Notes under the pieces: generated by a model
What the model was told of the DNA's origin: nothing
The model's input: the letters and a program-made list of their open reading frames with translations, nothing else
The model's database searches: none
NCBI RefSeq assembly: GCF_021869535.1
Contig: NW_026262659.1
Location: 3,038,001 to 3,102,000, forward strand
DNA length: 64,000 bases
Direction: 5' to 3'
Source of the DNA: Mytilus californianus
Taxonomy: Eukaryota; Mollusca; Bivalvia; Mytilida; Mytilidae
Shown: positions 43,368 through 55,119 of the stretch, piece by piece
How the letters are laid out: each line of letters starts with the position of its first letter
Position numbering within the stretch: the first letter of the stretch is position 1
Translations under genes and position numbers: made by a program

Positions 43368-44954
43368 TTACGACATAAGGAACGTATCCGATATCATCTG
43401 TGAAACGGTTATTCCGTAACGGTCAATCAACTCGTGATGGCGTCCATAAAATTTACGAAGGGATGATTTCAACTTCACCATTTGGAACTCTTGGTTTAAT
43501 AGCTTCCTTGTGAGCAGCAACCCTCTATCAAGGAAATCATGATAGGAAATACAAGCCCGGGAATATCGTATCAATTGGGAGATATATACTCCGTATGCAG
43601 GCGCTGCTGGAATGTTGCTACATAGAAATGGAAAGTTCACAATTGGGATGCTGAAATCATCTCTTTTGTCGTAAAGTTTTGTTTTCAACCGACCCTCATT
43701 GTCAATTTCTAGCTGTAAGTCAAGATATGAGGCAGACTTAGCTGTATCTGTTGTATCCTTTATCTCTAGTTCGATGGGATAGATGCGTTCAACATAGTCA
43801 CCAAATATTGAATTATTCGGTGAGAGAACATCATCTGTATAGCGAAAAGTAAAGTTCAAGGATATTGCTAACTTCTTATCTTTCTTCATAAGAAGTTCCT
43901 GTATTAAGTCAGCCTCATAATAATAATAAAGGAACAAGTCGGCAAGAAGAGGGGCACAATTGGTTTCCATTGGAATGCCGACAGTCTGTTGAAAAACACG
44001 TCCTCCAAACGTAACAAATATGTTGTCAATCAAGAAATCAAGCATCTTGATAATGTCAGTTTCAGAGAATTTTTTGTTTGTATCAGAGTGATTCTTTACA
44101 AAGTAGGATTTTTCCCTCCCTAAGACAAGATACTTGTATCTACGTTGGCCATTCTTTTTTATGAAACAAAGCAATACCAACTCTTTCAATTTGTCTTTTA
44201 ATTTTGAATGCGGAATACTTGTGTAAAGTGTAGAAAAGTCAAATGTTTTAATACTTTTGCAAGATGAGAGAGTCTTAGATTGTATGTACTCTAAAAAAAC
44301 TTTGGAATTTTTTAGGATCCACATCCGATTCACGCCACCTCTAGAATAGGCAGTTTCACAATAACTTCGAAGCCCGGTTTTGATTACTGATAAAATAGAT
44401 GTTAATAATTTAGAAAGAGGTTTCGTGGAGCACTTGGAAGACCCAGCAATATACCGTTGTTTGTAAGAACACTTATGTAGTTTAGCTATCCAATACAGTG
44501 ATGGAAGATCCAGTTCTTCATCTTTGGTTGAAATTCCAAAGGAACATAGAACAGACCTATGATTATCCAGGATTTTCTCTTTGGAAAGTGTCGTGAGGGT
44601 ATATGTTGAGTTTCCAAGTGAATTGTCAATACCTAATTCATTCATCAAGCAGTTTATGTAATGAGATTTACACACAAAAACGATGTGGTTTGGGGCATTA
44701 TCTGCGGGGACAACAACATATTTGTAATGAAGGTAGGACAAGTGTTTTGCAACATTTAGGTCTTTAAAGATTGACGTAGCATGGGTATTGATGGACCCAT
44801 TCAGTTTCTTAATTCTGATTTGTATCAACGACCTCACAGCCTTAATCCATTCGGAAAGAGTATCTACGTCTTCTTTCTCGAGTTTAGCCTATTGCCTGGC
44901 ATAATCCTCGACTGAATCCATCAGTATTTTAAAATTGTATTTCCAATTGATGGA
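43368..44954 (-). pseudogene. Naiad PLE: reverse transcriptase
   Basis: The uninterrupted frame 43368-44837 (489 codons) lies in the same frame as the endonuclease part, separated by TAA at 44955 and TAG at 44889-44891. RT motifs in order: KYVVVPADNAPNHIVFVCK; FDFSTLYTSIPH (motif A, catalytic Asp); FQQTVGIPMETNCAPLLADL (motif B, with Glu where Gly is usual); FRYTDDVLS (motif C Asp pair intact, Thr where Ile or Ala is usual). The thumb follows and ends at FYGRHHELIDRYGITVSQMI. PLE RTs are the closest relatives of telomerase RT and act by target-primed copying. This copy is dead through its stops but is otherwise well preserved, so its insertion is fairly recent. Confidence 0.85.
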
Positions 44955-45935
44955 TTAAGGTTCACGATATTTCGGACCTTTGGATAACACATGGGAAGTG
45001 TTATTGACAATGTTGAGGTCACCGGTAATTACGTGGCCAGCCGGATTATATGTGAATTGGGAACTAGCACAGGTGCAATCAGGAGGTTTAGACTTGAAGT
45101 CGTCAATATTGAGATCCTGCAAAACGTGTTTGTAATTGAAAATTTTAGCTGCAATTGGTTTGGTATAGGTATAAGAAATGAGTGGTACAGACTGATCTTT
45201 AAAATAAGGAGGTATTTTCGATTGAACTAATTTATGATGAAGAATATTGCCCAAGTTGCAGCCATCGATACCTTTGTTGGCAAAGGAAAGTTTAAGAAAA
45301 GATCTTTTCTCTTTTTCATCTTTTCCAATGCAAACTGGTTTGAAAAATCTGTGACTTGCAATATCCGAAATGATAGCTGTAAGTTTGTATTGGTTTGAAT
45401 GAGGGTTTGTAACAGTGGTTTCCAAACATAAATTGAACAGAGAATGAAGTTTTAAAAGGGGTAATGAATAACGTTTCGTGCGAATGTGATGAATACCTAA
45501 CGGCTTTTGTATAAATGGCAGCAAGTCATTAATAGAGACATCATGCAGAGTAGGTAATGTATAATGACGATGACCATGACTGCGTCTACGTCGAGGAGTA
45601 GAGTTGAAAATATTCATCACATTCACCGAGCTACAGGAAAGACTAGATAGAATACCTATACCATCAATTTTGTCATTGCAACCATATGGTGTCGCAGTTC
45701 CCAATTGTAGAATCCAGTAGTCCTCTTTAAGTCTATGAAGACGCGTTGCAAGATGAGGATTGTTCGGCTTGTGGTATATTTTTTCGATAATGAGAACTGT
45801 CATAGAAACGATGGAATGATCAGGCTGATTAAAATGCTGGTAAAGAATGTCGCTTGCATTGTGGTTGATGTCTGATCTATGGCCGCACATACGTTTGTTT
45901 AGCCTTTTTTTCGTTTCACCGACGTATACCAATAC
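44955..45935 (-). pseudogene. Naiad PLE: GIY-YIG endonuclease and CxC linker
   Basis: An open frame of about 325 codons, without a genuine ATG: the apparent start is TTG, and the frame runs back to a TAA at 45945. It begins within the nuclease: VYVGETKKRLNKRMCGHRSD holds the YIG-like YVG and the catalytic Arg in LNKRMCGHR. Downstream come the spacer HYTLPTLHDVS, GIHHIRTKRYSLPLLKL, and the CxC motif (PDCTCASSQFTYNPAGHVIT). It ends at an in-frame TAA (44955-44957), and the RT reading frame continues in the same frame beyond it. The GIY strand is missing by truncation, so the nuclease cannot be active. Confidence 0.8.
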
Positions 45936-45959
45936 GCAAAGGTATTAATGTGATTCTGA

Positions 45960-46190
45960 CTTCAGACCATCGCATTTTACCTAGTACAAACCATCGCACT
46001 TCACGGTAACATTCAATGTCAACGTCACAGTTAAACCATTGCACTAAAACTTAACGACCAACTCACTTTAGCGTAGCTTTTAACAAGTAAGCGTCACTAT
46101 CGCACTTCAGTGTGTTAACCAATGCACTTCAGCGCGTAACATCGCGTTTCAGAGATGCCATAGCGGTTCAGAGTACCATCGCGGTTCCGA
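45960..46190 (+). repeat. Degenerate repeat rich in CCATCGCACTTCA units
   Basis: At least ten irregularly spaced copies of (A)CCATCGCACTTCA or relatives (GACCATCGCATTTTAC, AACCATCGCACTTCAC, AACCAATGCACTTCAG, TACCATCGCGGTTCCG). It adjoins the 5' end of the Naiad copy. Confidence 0.7.
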
Positions 46191-46896
46191 AATAGAGAGA
46201 GAGAAACAATAATTATATCGTATGTACCTTTAAGTTGAATAAACAAATAAGGAGACAGAACAATGAACAAAATTCATATCGTAATGCCTTCTATTTTAAG
46301 GAACTCCATATCATAAAGTTAACAACGAAATACACCGGAATACAAAATAATGTAACAAAGTCAACTGACAGCTTTATTAAAATAAATAACAATCGAAATC
46401 AAGTTATTGGCCATGTCACCAAATGGTAACAACTCGGTTACAAACATTTAAAATGGACAAACATATTATGGTGGGTATAAAATTGAGCCATATCTTTGTT
46501 GGTGTAGTTGTGGACGTTGACTTTTTATATTAGGTAGTTAAATTCGGTATTATAACATGTATAAAGATACCATGACTTATGCCATGTAACACCACAACTG
46601 TTCACCTTTTTACAATTAGTTTCATGTAATGAGCATAGTTTTCTTTTTAAATTTGTGTTCATCTGGACACCTTTAATTATGAGGACTGTTAACACCGATA
46701 AACTACATGTACATGTAATTCAAATGTACTGTTAGTCGGGAAGGTCTTAAAACAGGACAGATAAAACCAGGACAATTATTTTCGTTACGTTTTCATCTGT
46801 AACTTTTGTTTTACTCAATATATTGTTGATATTTAAATTGTATAATAACAGGGTATTTACTTGCATTATTTGTAAAAAAATAATTAAAATAAAAAA

Positions 46897-47530
46897 TTAA
46901 TAAGTTAAAAAAAATCTGCCAGGACAGTTAAATTTTAAGAAAAAAAATGGCTGAAATTGCCGAGAAAAAATTACTTATTATTGAAACGATTTCTCCAAAA
47001 CAACTGTCTGGCATAATATTTTTGTACGATTATAAATTTTAGGGAAAAATCATTCCAAAAATCTATAATTTAATATTTTTTTCGATTTTTAAAGATAAAA
47101 AAACCTGCTAGGACAGTAGCCCATTACATTAGAAATTTTGTTGAAATTATCTCAAACTCAAAATATAAAGTTAAATATCTTCTTCAAAATGAATGTCTGG
47201 TAAGCAAATTTTGGTTCATTGGAAAGTTTAGAATATAAACTTTATGAAAATATAAAATTATATGGACTTTTATTTCATTAACACAAAAAAAAAATCTGCC
47301 AGGACAGTAGCCTACTCCGTTAAATTTCTGTATAAATGGCGGAAATTAACATCGCAATTTCTAACTATAAATGAAATAATTTCTTTATAATTGCAATTGT
47401 CTTGCATAATATTTTGTTACTATTATAAAGGTACAGACCCAATTATAAAATTAAAAATTAAGAAATTGAGCAATTTTCATTTTTAAAGTAAATAAAAATC
47501 TGCCATGCAGGACAGTAACTTATTATGTCT
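46897..47530 (-). repeat. Left arm of ~190-bp subrepeats
   Basis: Four AATCTGCCAGGACAGTAGCC-type units at 46915, 47103, 47294 and 47500, spaced 188-206 bp; reverse complement of the right-arm units. Confidence 0.8.
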
Positions 47531-48059
47531 TAACTTGTGGAGGAATTTGTTTCAAATCGAAATAGAAAGTTGAATAGATTATTATTATTTTTGTTATTCG
47601 TTTTAAAGTTTGAACAATAAATTTTAGGAAAAGATAAAAATATTCATTAGATAATAGATTAATACCTCAAAAATCTACCCAACAGCCGTCATATAGCTAA
47701 ATATTTGGTTGGCACGTGCCAAACTTTACGACCAGTCATTGAATCTGTGTATTTGTGTATTCTGTTATGTCAACCGTAAACGAGCGTGTGGTAATGAAAA
47801 CCTATGAGAAGATATCTATTGTTTTAAGTTCTAATTATTTATAAAGAATACAGTAGGTACTTTAAACAAGTAGACAAAAACATAATTTCAAATAGAAAGT
47901 ATTAAACCTCCGACATTGTTAATTATGCACAAAAACATTCTTTTAAAACAGTTTCCATTAATCCAGGGTTTCCAGAACATATGTTATCCTCCAGTGTGCT
48001 GTAATCAACAACAAAAAATGGCTTTCTGAGACAAGTTTTACACCTACACAGGGCCCAGT

Positions 48060-48560
48060 TGTATAAATTCATCATACAGGGCATTCACACTGGGTCACTT
48101 CTTTAATGAAGTTTATCTATTGGACAGCATGTACAGCACACTAACAACATCTTCAGAAATACCTTTCACAAATATGTTCACATGAAAAAAAACATCTGTT
48201 GGTCAAGATACCAGAAGTTCAGAAACAAACTAATTCCATAGATTGTGGTTGTTCGCAATTGCAAATGCTGTAGAATTTTTTTTTACAAGTTTTTTTCGGG
48301 TGGGATACATGTAGAATTTGACACTGAACTTTTTAGAGAACATTTTGTGATTTGTTTGGAAAAAAGTGAATTTATTCCATTTCCAAAGAAAAAAATTAGC
48401 ATGAAAGGTAAACCTAAATATAAAACTAGTGTGGTGGAATGTAATTGTGAGTGTGGCAAATGCGATTCAGTAGAATACATGTTAGGGTGTGAATGGCAGA
48501 AAGGAGTTAAGAAATGCAACATTTGGAAACACGTTTCGTTTCGTGTATGGGGATGAAAGA
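48060..48560 (+). pseudogene. Ulp1-like protease C-terminus with zinc-finger-like segment
   Basis: Translating with frame changes shows a DCGLFAIANAVEFF block (the second catalytic region, with Asp and Cys, of C48/Ulp1-type proteases); a base is missing inside GGTTGTTCG. Then, in the frame 48245-48556, come FDTELFREHFVICLEKSEFI, PFPKKK, and a Cys-rich end VECNCECGKCDSVEYMLGCE plus KCNIWKHVSF, resembling a PHD finger (CxC...CxxC...WxHxxC) with the last Cys changed to Phe. This protease plus PHD order is familiar from mollusc transposon proteins. Frameshifts make it a pseudogene. Confidence 0.6.
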
Positions 48561-48984
48561 AGATGACACATTCCTGTGCTCTTAGCACATTACTAATTAG
48601 TGAATAAAAACCGTTTGAAGGATTTGACACCAATCAGTGACTTTGAAGTTTTTATTACTGTCAAAACATAATTTCCAGGACTTAATTTGTTAACATTTTA
48701 CTTCCGATATAAAAAAAAAGCTTTTGCAGTTTTTAACATTTGTGTTTTTTTTATTGTATTGTATGATGATTTATATATATGTATGTGAATGAAATGTTTT
48801 TTGATTAATAAAATATTAGCCCATGCCCTTTCAATGACCTGCCTGCTGCCTTTAATAAACTGAATAGAGATCAAATTAATCAACATAACAAAATAAGTAA
48901 ATAATGTTTTAATGAACTCACCAATAATTATGTTTTCTAAATATATTCACTTTCATGATTCTAACACTGATAAAGCTTAAACTA

Positions 48985-50615
48985 GTTCCAATGTATAAGG
49001 TACTGTCCTGGCAGTTTTGTTTAACTTAAAGAAATGATTAAAAAATAAATTTATAGATTTTTTGAATGATTTATTCCTAATAATATCAAAAAAAGTATGC
49101 CAGACAATGGTAATAAAGATACTATTTCATTTATAATTAAAAAATTCGTAATGGTTCCGCAGAACCCAGTGTCTCGCCTACTTTTGCTGTTAATCGCAGG
49201 CTCACCAAAAATGAGGAAAAAAGTTAATAAAAATATTCCTTTCTATACTATCTTTTGATTGTAAGTAGCTTCTGTCCAAGTTTGGTAAAAATCCAGGCTA
49301 GTTTATGAATCTAATAAATGTTTTAAAAACTTTAACTGCAGACTGTATGTAATGTTAACTGGAAGAAAAACTAAGTCCATTTATAAGTAAAATACGGAAA
49401 AAATGGAACAAAATTTTAACAAAATTTCCTTCTAGATACTAGCTTTTAATCATAAACAAGCTTCTGTCCAAGTTTGGTACAAATCCAGGATAGTTTGTTA
49501 AAAATTTCAAAAACGTTAACCACAGAGTGAATGTAATGTTAACTCTAAGTCCATTTATAAGTTAAATACGGAAAAAATGGATTTTTTTTTACTTCTGGAT
49601 ACTATCTTATGATCATAAACAAGCTTCTGTCCAAGTTTGGTAGAAATTCAGGATAGTTTAAGAAAGTTATTAAAATTTCAAAAACTTTAACCAGAGTGAA
49701 TGTAATGTTTCTTGGCAGAAAAACTAAGTCCATTTATAAGTAAAATACGGAAAAAATGGATTTTTTTTTTACAAAATTTACTTTGAATATTATCTTATGA
49801 TCATAAACAAGCTTCTGTCCAAGTTTGGTAGAAATTCAGGATAGTTTAAGAAAGTTATTAAAATTTCAAAAACTTTAACCACAGAGTGAATATTTGTGGA
49901 CGCCGACGACGACGACGCCGACGGAATGTAGGATCGCTATGTCTCGCTTTTTCGACAAAAGTCGAAGGCTCGACAAAAATTACGTTGATTTCCGTCATTT
50001 ATACAAACATTTAACATAGTTGGCTACTGTCCTGGCAGATTGTTTTTATATTTACAAAATAAAAGTTCATAAATTTTATATTTTCATAAAGCTGATAATT
50101 CAAACTTTCCAATGAACAGAAATTTTCTTGCCAGACATGCATTTTGAAGAAAATATTCAAATTTATTCATTGATTTTGAGCGAATTTCAGCAAAATTTCT
50201 GACGCAAAAGGCTACTGTCCTGGCAGATTTTTTTTGGTGTTAATGAAATAAAAGTCCATATTTTTTTATATTTTCTTAAAGCTTATATTTTAAACTTTCC
50301 AAAATTTGCTTACCAGACATTCATTTTGAAGAAGATATTTAACTTTTTATTTTGATTTTGAGCTAATTTCAGCAAAATTTCTAACGTAATAGGCTACTGT
50401 CCTGGCAGATTTTTTTACCTTTAAAAGACGAAATAAATATTGAATTATAGATTTTTGGAATGATTATAACTTAAACTTTATAACCGCACAAAAATATTAT
50501 GCCAGACAGTTGTTTTAAAGAAATAATTTCAATTATAAGTAATTTTTTCTCTGCAATTTCAGTCGGTTTTTTTTCTTAAAATTTAACTGTCCTGATAGAT
50601 TTTTTTTAACATAAT
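48985..50615 (+). repeat. Right arm of ~190-bp subrepeats
   Basis: Units start at about 49004, 50023, 50212, 50393 and 50586 (TACTGTCCTGGCAGATTTT). The 180-bp tandem array interrupts it between the first and second units. Confidence 0.75.
49160..49980 (+). repeat. ~180-bp tandem repeat with GACGAC-rich end
   Basis: About four head-to-tail units, each with AAACAAGCTTCTGTCCAAGTTTGGTA, AAATTTCAAAAACTTTAACC, GAGTGAATGTAATGTT and TTATAAGTAAAATACGGAAAAAATGG. The last two units are nearly identical. The array ends in GACGCCGACGACGACGACGCCGACGG and TCGACAAAAGTCGAAGGCTCGAC, which look like the terminal sequence of a separate element; a similar end sits at 32460-32530. Confidence 0.75.
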
Positions 50616-50629
50616 AATTTTTTATTAGT

Positions 50630-50812
50630 GTTGCTTAGTCTTTAGTTTTCTATGTTGTGTCATCTGTACTATTATTTGTCTGTTTGTCTTTTTATTTTTG
50701 GCCATGGCGTTGTCAGTTTGTTTTCGATCTATGAGTTTGACTGTGCCTCTGGTATCTTTCGTCATTCTTTAAATGTTTAGGGGTCAGCTGAAGGTCGCCT
50801 CCGGATGCATGA
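50630..50812 (+). mobile_element. 5'-truncated T1 tail followed by a T2 fragment
   Basis: 50630-50770 is T1 from GTTGCTTAGTCTTTAG to GTATCTTTCGTCATTCTTT. It is followed at 50773 by TTTAGGGGTCAGCTGAAGGTCGCCTCCGG, an internal T2 piece. T1 therefore lies against the outer edge of the Ulp1 element and a broken T2 copy. Confidence 0.75.
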
Positions 50813-51896
50813 TTACGCAGGCTATAGCAGCGTAAGAAAAGGCGAAACAGTATGTCTGACATCAATATTCAAGGTTGGTACTTACTGTAAAAACTAACCT
50901 TGTCAAAGGAAGGATGAAAATGAATATTTAGGACTTTGCAAGAAATACTTGTTCAAAATAGTGATAATGACTTCGCGCGAAAGAAAAGCCAAACTATCAA
51001 CCGGTGTCAAACATGTCAAATGAATATTCCAATCGCAAAAAAAAACACTCTCTCACTTTAAATCAAATGGGCGTCAACTAAGGCTATTTAGATTAAATTG
51101 TTTGTGTTTTGGCATAATAAAGGGAATCAAAACTACGGAACAACAGAAACACTGAACTGCAACAATAAAACATAATAGAATAATCATAATATAAATCACA
51201 TTCTTTATATATAGTTTTATGTACACCTAAACCACATAAGGCTTACATTGACTATAGTCTGCATGAAATCAAAACTGTTTAGTTTAAGTGTTTTAAAAAA
51301 GTCCCTATTAAATAACAAGGAGTCATAAAATTTTTTCGATCATACACTTTTCAAACTGAAGATACTTCACAAAAAAAGCACGCTCATTGAATTTCAGACT
51401 ATGTGGTGGCATTTCGTTATATTGTAACTCGCATACTAACATGCATAATTCTTTACACGCAACTGTTTTATGGCAATAATCATTGAGAATCAAAGCTTAA
51501 CATTCAACATAATACTCCCTTTAGCTAGCATATATATCTTTTTTTGCTTAGATTAAGACTGGATGACATGTTTAATTGTCATTTGGTTATCAATCATAAC
51601 TTTTTGCACTTTTAGAGGAAACAAAAATATTCTCTCTATCATATTTTTTTAAATAATATCAAAGTTTACATCCGGGATTTCTTAATGACTATTTTTCGTG
51701 TAAACAGTGTACAAGATGATCGAAAGACCAAACTTTATTCTTACGCCAAATGCATACGTTGTCTCTTCATAAACACAAGTTGCATTATTGGCGTTCAGAT
51801 TAACACAGATGGACAATTAAATCAATTTTAATTAAGTTCAATTTAAAAAGCATACACAACCTATTTGTATGCGAAAAGTCAAATCCGGCTAGCTAA

Positions 51897-52313
51897 ACTT
51901 CTTGAAGTTGAAATCATCCCTTCGTAAATTTTACGGACGCCATCACGAGTTGGTTAACCGTTACGTAATAACCGTTTCACAGATGATATCGGATATGTTC
52001 CTTATGTCGTAACTACAATACCCTTCCCTTTTCACGAATGTGACCTACCGAATTAGACTATTTACCAGATTTGTAATAACATAAGCAACACGACGGGTGC
52101 CACATGTGGAGCAGGATCTGTTTACCCTTCCGGAGCACCTGAGATCACCCCCAGTTTTTGGTGGGGTTCGTGTTGCTTAGTCTTCAGTTTTCTATGTTGT
52201 GTCATCTGTACTATTGTTTGTCTGTTTGTCTTTTTATTTTTGGCCATGGCGTTGTCAGTTTGTTTTCGACCTGAGTTTGACTGTCCCTCTGGTATCTTTC
52301 GTCCCTCTTTTAT
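51897..52313 (+). mobile_element. Naiad 5'-truncated copy: RT end plus T1 tail
   Basis: Starts inside the thumb: LKLKSSLRKFYGRHHELVNR in one frame after CTTCTTGAAGTTGAAATC, then TVSQMISDMFLMS and the stop, the 3' UTR, and the full T1 tail to ATCTTTCGTCCCTCTTTTAT. It is very close to the 43 kb copy, so both descend from the same recent lineage. Confidence 0.85.
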
Positions 52314-52424
52314 ATGACAGTCGCATTGAATTACATTATATTGACAACAATGAGTGAGCAAAAAAAAAAGTAATTATAGGTAAACTTGTCAACAATTAAG
52401 GTACAGCAGTCAACAGTGTTCTTT

Positions 52425-52560
52425 TATCTTAATCACTATAAAAACGAATAACTGTTTCAAAAAGGAAAACAAAATGGCATATTTACACTCTATAGACACA
52501 GTTCATAAGCAAAAATGAAAGACAAGAATACAAAAAATGACTAAGCACAATTAAATGTTC
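52425..52560 (-). repeat. T3 tail fragment
   Basis: TTAATCACTATAAAAACGAATAAC, AAAATGGCATATTTACAC, AAAAATGAAAGACAAGAATACAAAAAATGAC; complement of T3. Confidence 0.65.
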
Positions 52561-53690
52561 TTGTCATAAAAATAAATGAATCCATAGTACATACGCATAC
52601 ATTATAAACATCATAAGTCTTAGAAACTATAGTGCCTAACAAGATTTTGTGAGGTAGACGAAATTGACGATCGCATTGAATTTTCATGTCCGAAAATAGG
52701 CAGATCTGACATATTTTAACTTTATTTACCGACTACTTTTGTTTGAGAATTAATTGTAATTTTGACATTATAATGAAACTGAAATTTTGTTTTTTTAAGA
52801 TAAATTATAATTTTTACCTGGCGTAGCCGTGCGTAATATGTATTTCGGCATTTCTCTTCGAAAAATGTCTTGTTAAATGAAAAAAAAACTCGTCTGATTT
52901 GTTAACCTTCAATTTCATATCTGGAATAGGCTATTAAATAATAATTTATGTACTCTATATTTGAAAAATTTGGTTAAAATATAAGAAGTGACAATTCTTA
53001 CCTTTCATACCTCTAGTTAAATTGATCAAAAAATAATATGGACTCGTCCAGTGTCCAGTTTGAGGTAATTTAAGTTACTATACATATTCATACACGTTCT
53101 GATTTGATCAATTAACATGTATAAAAAAAAAACAGTTTGAAGGTAAACTAATAAAAACTGAATCCAATTAAATTGCGTAAGATTCAACAACAATGGCCGA
53201 TCCAAATCATAATAAGTAATAGGGATACTGGGTAGGGATAAAATGACAGATACATGTATTTTCAGTTCATTGTTCTGCAATAACGAATAATAATTGTCAA
53301 CCAAAAGTTTTGCTTTTATTTCCAAAACATGTCGTTCTGTATTGGTATAGTTTTCTGAGCTTTTAATTTGCGGCAATAACAGGTTTGGGCTTCAAAAGTC
53401 TACATAATAATTGACTCTATACAGAAAATTCGCCCTTTTAAAACATCTATTGTTCCACAAATATTACATGGATACAAAGTAAAATAATTTCTAAACACAT
53501 TGCAGAACATTTCATTTTGAACTGTACAGTGGTATTTTCATAAAGTGGGATCAAATGAACCGTGGTATAGCAAACATCGAATTGCCTCACAAAATGTTAT
53601 CACACACTTTAATAGTGTATAAATTATTTAAAAAAAAATAAACCAAATATGTGTCAGACCTCTAGATGCATCGTTTCAACTTAATTAAGA
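52561..53690. other. Gene-free stretch
   Basis: AT-rich DNA. A 116-codon minus-strand frame (53026-53376) lacks splice signals, recognisable motifs or a paralogue in the window, and is not called. Confidence 0.5.
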
Positions 53691-53696
53691 TTATAG

Positions 53697-53920
53697 GGTG
53701 CCACATGTTAAACAGGATCTGTTTACCCTTCCGGAGCACCTGAGATCACCCCAGTTTTTGGTGGGGTTCGTGTTGCTCGGTCTTTAGTTTACTATGTTGT
53801 GTTTGGTGTGCTGTTATTTGTCTGTTGGTCTTTTTTTTCGTTTTTAGCCATGGCGTTCTCTGTTTATTTTCGTCTTATGCATTTGAATGTCCCTGTGGTA
53901 TCTTTCGTCTCTCTTTGAAG
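53697..53920 (+). mobile_element. T1 tail, moderately diverged
   Basis: GGTGCCACATGTTAAACAGG to GGTATCTTTCGTCTCTCTTT; differs from the young copies at many sites (CTTATGCATTTGAATGTCCCTGTGG). Confidence 0.8.
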
Positions 53921-54034
53921 ACCTTTTGATATGTTTCAGGTGCCGTCGCGGGGCGTTGTATGTTAAACACTTATTTTAAAAAACAATGTTACAGCCATTT
54001 TAGAAAAGAATTTACAAACTGAGATTAAAAACCA

Positions 54035-54215
54035 CACTAAAATTTAAAAAACCTTAATAATACACACTGATAATAAAAAATGCCTAACTGTGATAAAAAA
54101 AATGACACACTGAAATTTAAAAAAAAAAAATGAAAACCACACTGAAAATTGAAAAAAAAACACACTGATATTAATACACTGGAAAAACACACACTTAGAT
54201 TTGAGCACACATTTT
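54035..54215 (+). repeat. Irregular CACACTGA-A(n) repeat
   Basis: Around eight units of ACACTGAAAATTTAAAAAA of variable length; low-complexity tandem sequence. Confidence 0.6.
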
Positions 54216-55115
54216 ATGGGCTGATATTTGATTAGTGTACTTAATCTGAATTTATTAAAAAAAAATGGGATTTCACTAAGCGAGAAAAAGCGTCAAGAAG
54301 CGACAAATCAATTTAGCGTCAAGAAATCTATGTTGTTAATTTAAATTATATTATATATAAGTATAGAAACATGCATTTAAGTTTACATTCAATAAAGATG
54401 TAAAGAACCGGGACGGACGTTGGATTTTCGAAAGGAGTGAAATGTAAAAAAAATGTGAAACTAAGCGCCGAACGGGGCGAGTGAAAAAAGGATTAGACGA
54501 AATTATGCTAAATAATCATTTGTTTTCCCATTAAACATGTTAAAGAATGGAAGGGTATACCCTCTAAACCCCACCTGAATCCGTGGGTGATCAAATCCCC
54601 TAAATCTTCTGTATCGTTGATCGGCATAATTAAAATGTGAGCGTTTCAGCATATATCAGAATACCAAGGTGAGGTACGAAACTCAAGCGATGTGTTCCGA
54701 TTTATATCTTTATATTGATGTGACAAGAGTAGAGGTAATCCGCTTAACTTTGCATGTCATGAATAATCATTACTAATATACATATATATCTCAGTGTGTA
54801 AACAAAACCCCAGTGTATTTTAAAATAGCCTTTCATTACCGTCATAATCATGATAATTGTTTGAACTAGTATTGTGAAAATAATTGTATGAATTTCAAGA
54901 TGATTATTTATTCGTTACAGAAATACATCACTGTTTGTGATGTCTTGTGCTGTTGTTAATGGAAATGTTCGTTGTTAATCTGCGGGTTACATGTTGTAAC
55001 GAATATTATATTATTTGTTTGTGTATTTTTCTGTGCTGATTGTTCTTGCGTTTGTTTGTGCTGTATTTCTGTCACGTAATGATGTCATTTTAGCGATATT
55101 TTTTACATTGCAATA
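54216..55115. other. Gene-free stretch
   Basis: Nothing recognised; 54270-54310 contains two GCGTCAAGAAG-type repeats only. Confidence 0.5.
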
Positions 55116-55119
55116 TAAG

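Larger units (their letters stand above)
43068..45945 (-). mobile_element. Naiad-type Penelope-like element, 5'-truncated
   Basis: One element on the minus strand: GIY-YIG domain, CxC linker, reverse transcriptase, stop, about 60 nt of 3' UTR, then the T1 tail ending GGTATCTTTCGCCCCTCTTC. N-terminal endonuclease followed by RT is the order that defines Naiad PLEs; canonical PLEs carry the endonuclease at the C-terminus. The 5' end falls inside the GIY part of the nuclease, next to a degenerate tandem repeat at 45960-46190. It is the source reference for all T1 tails in the window. Confidence 0.9.
46897..50615. mobile_element. Inverted-repeat DNA transposon relic with Ulp1/zinc-finger frame
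   Basis: Left arm about 46897-47530 and right arm about 48985-50615 are inverted relative to each other. Both are built of ~190-bp subrepeats beginning GCTACTGTCCTGGCAGATTTTTT. Between the arms lies a decayed plus-strand frame for an Ulp1-type protease end plus a Cys-rich finger (48060-48560). Ulp1-like domains occur in several eukaryotic DNA transposons (some Mutator-like elements, Zisupton/KDZ); which group this is cannot be decided without its transposase. The right arm is interrupted by a second tandem repeat (49160-49980). Confidence 0.65.

Noticed and set aside
44886-44957. Selenocysteine read-through joining the two Naiad frames
   Set aside because: Some bivalve Naiads use UGA as selenocysteine, but the two in-frame stops here are TAA and TAG, so they are ordinary nonsense mutations.
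48283-48633. 116-codon minus-strand frame
   Set aside because: Antisense of the Ulp1/zinc-finger relic, whose plus-strand frames show recognisable motifs.
53026-53376. 116-codon minus-strand frame
   Set aside because: No motif, no splice signals, no paralogue in the window; the length is within chance expectation for AT-rich DNA.
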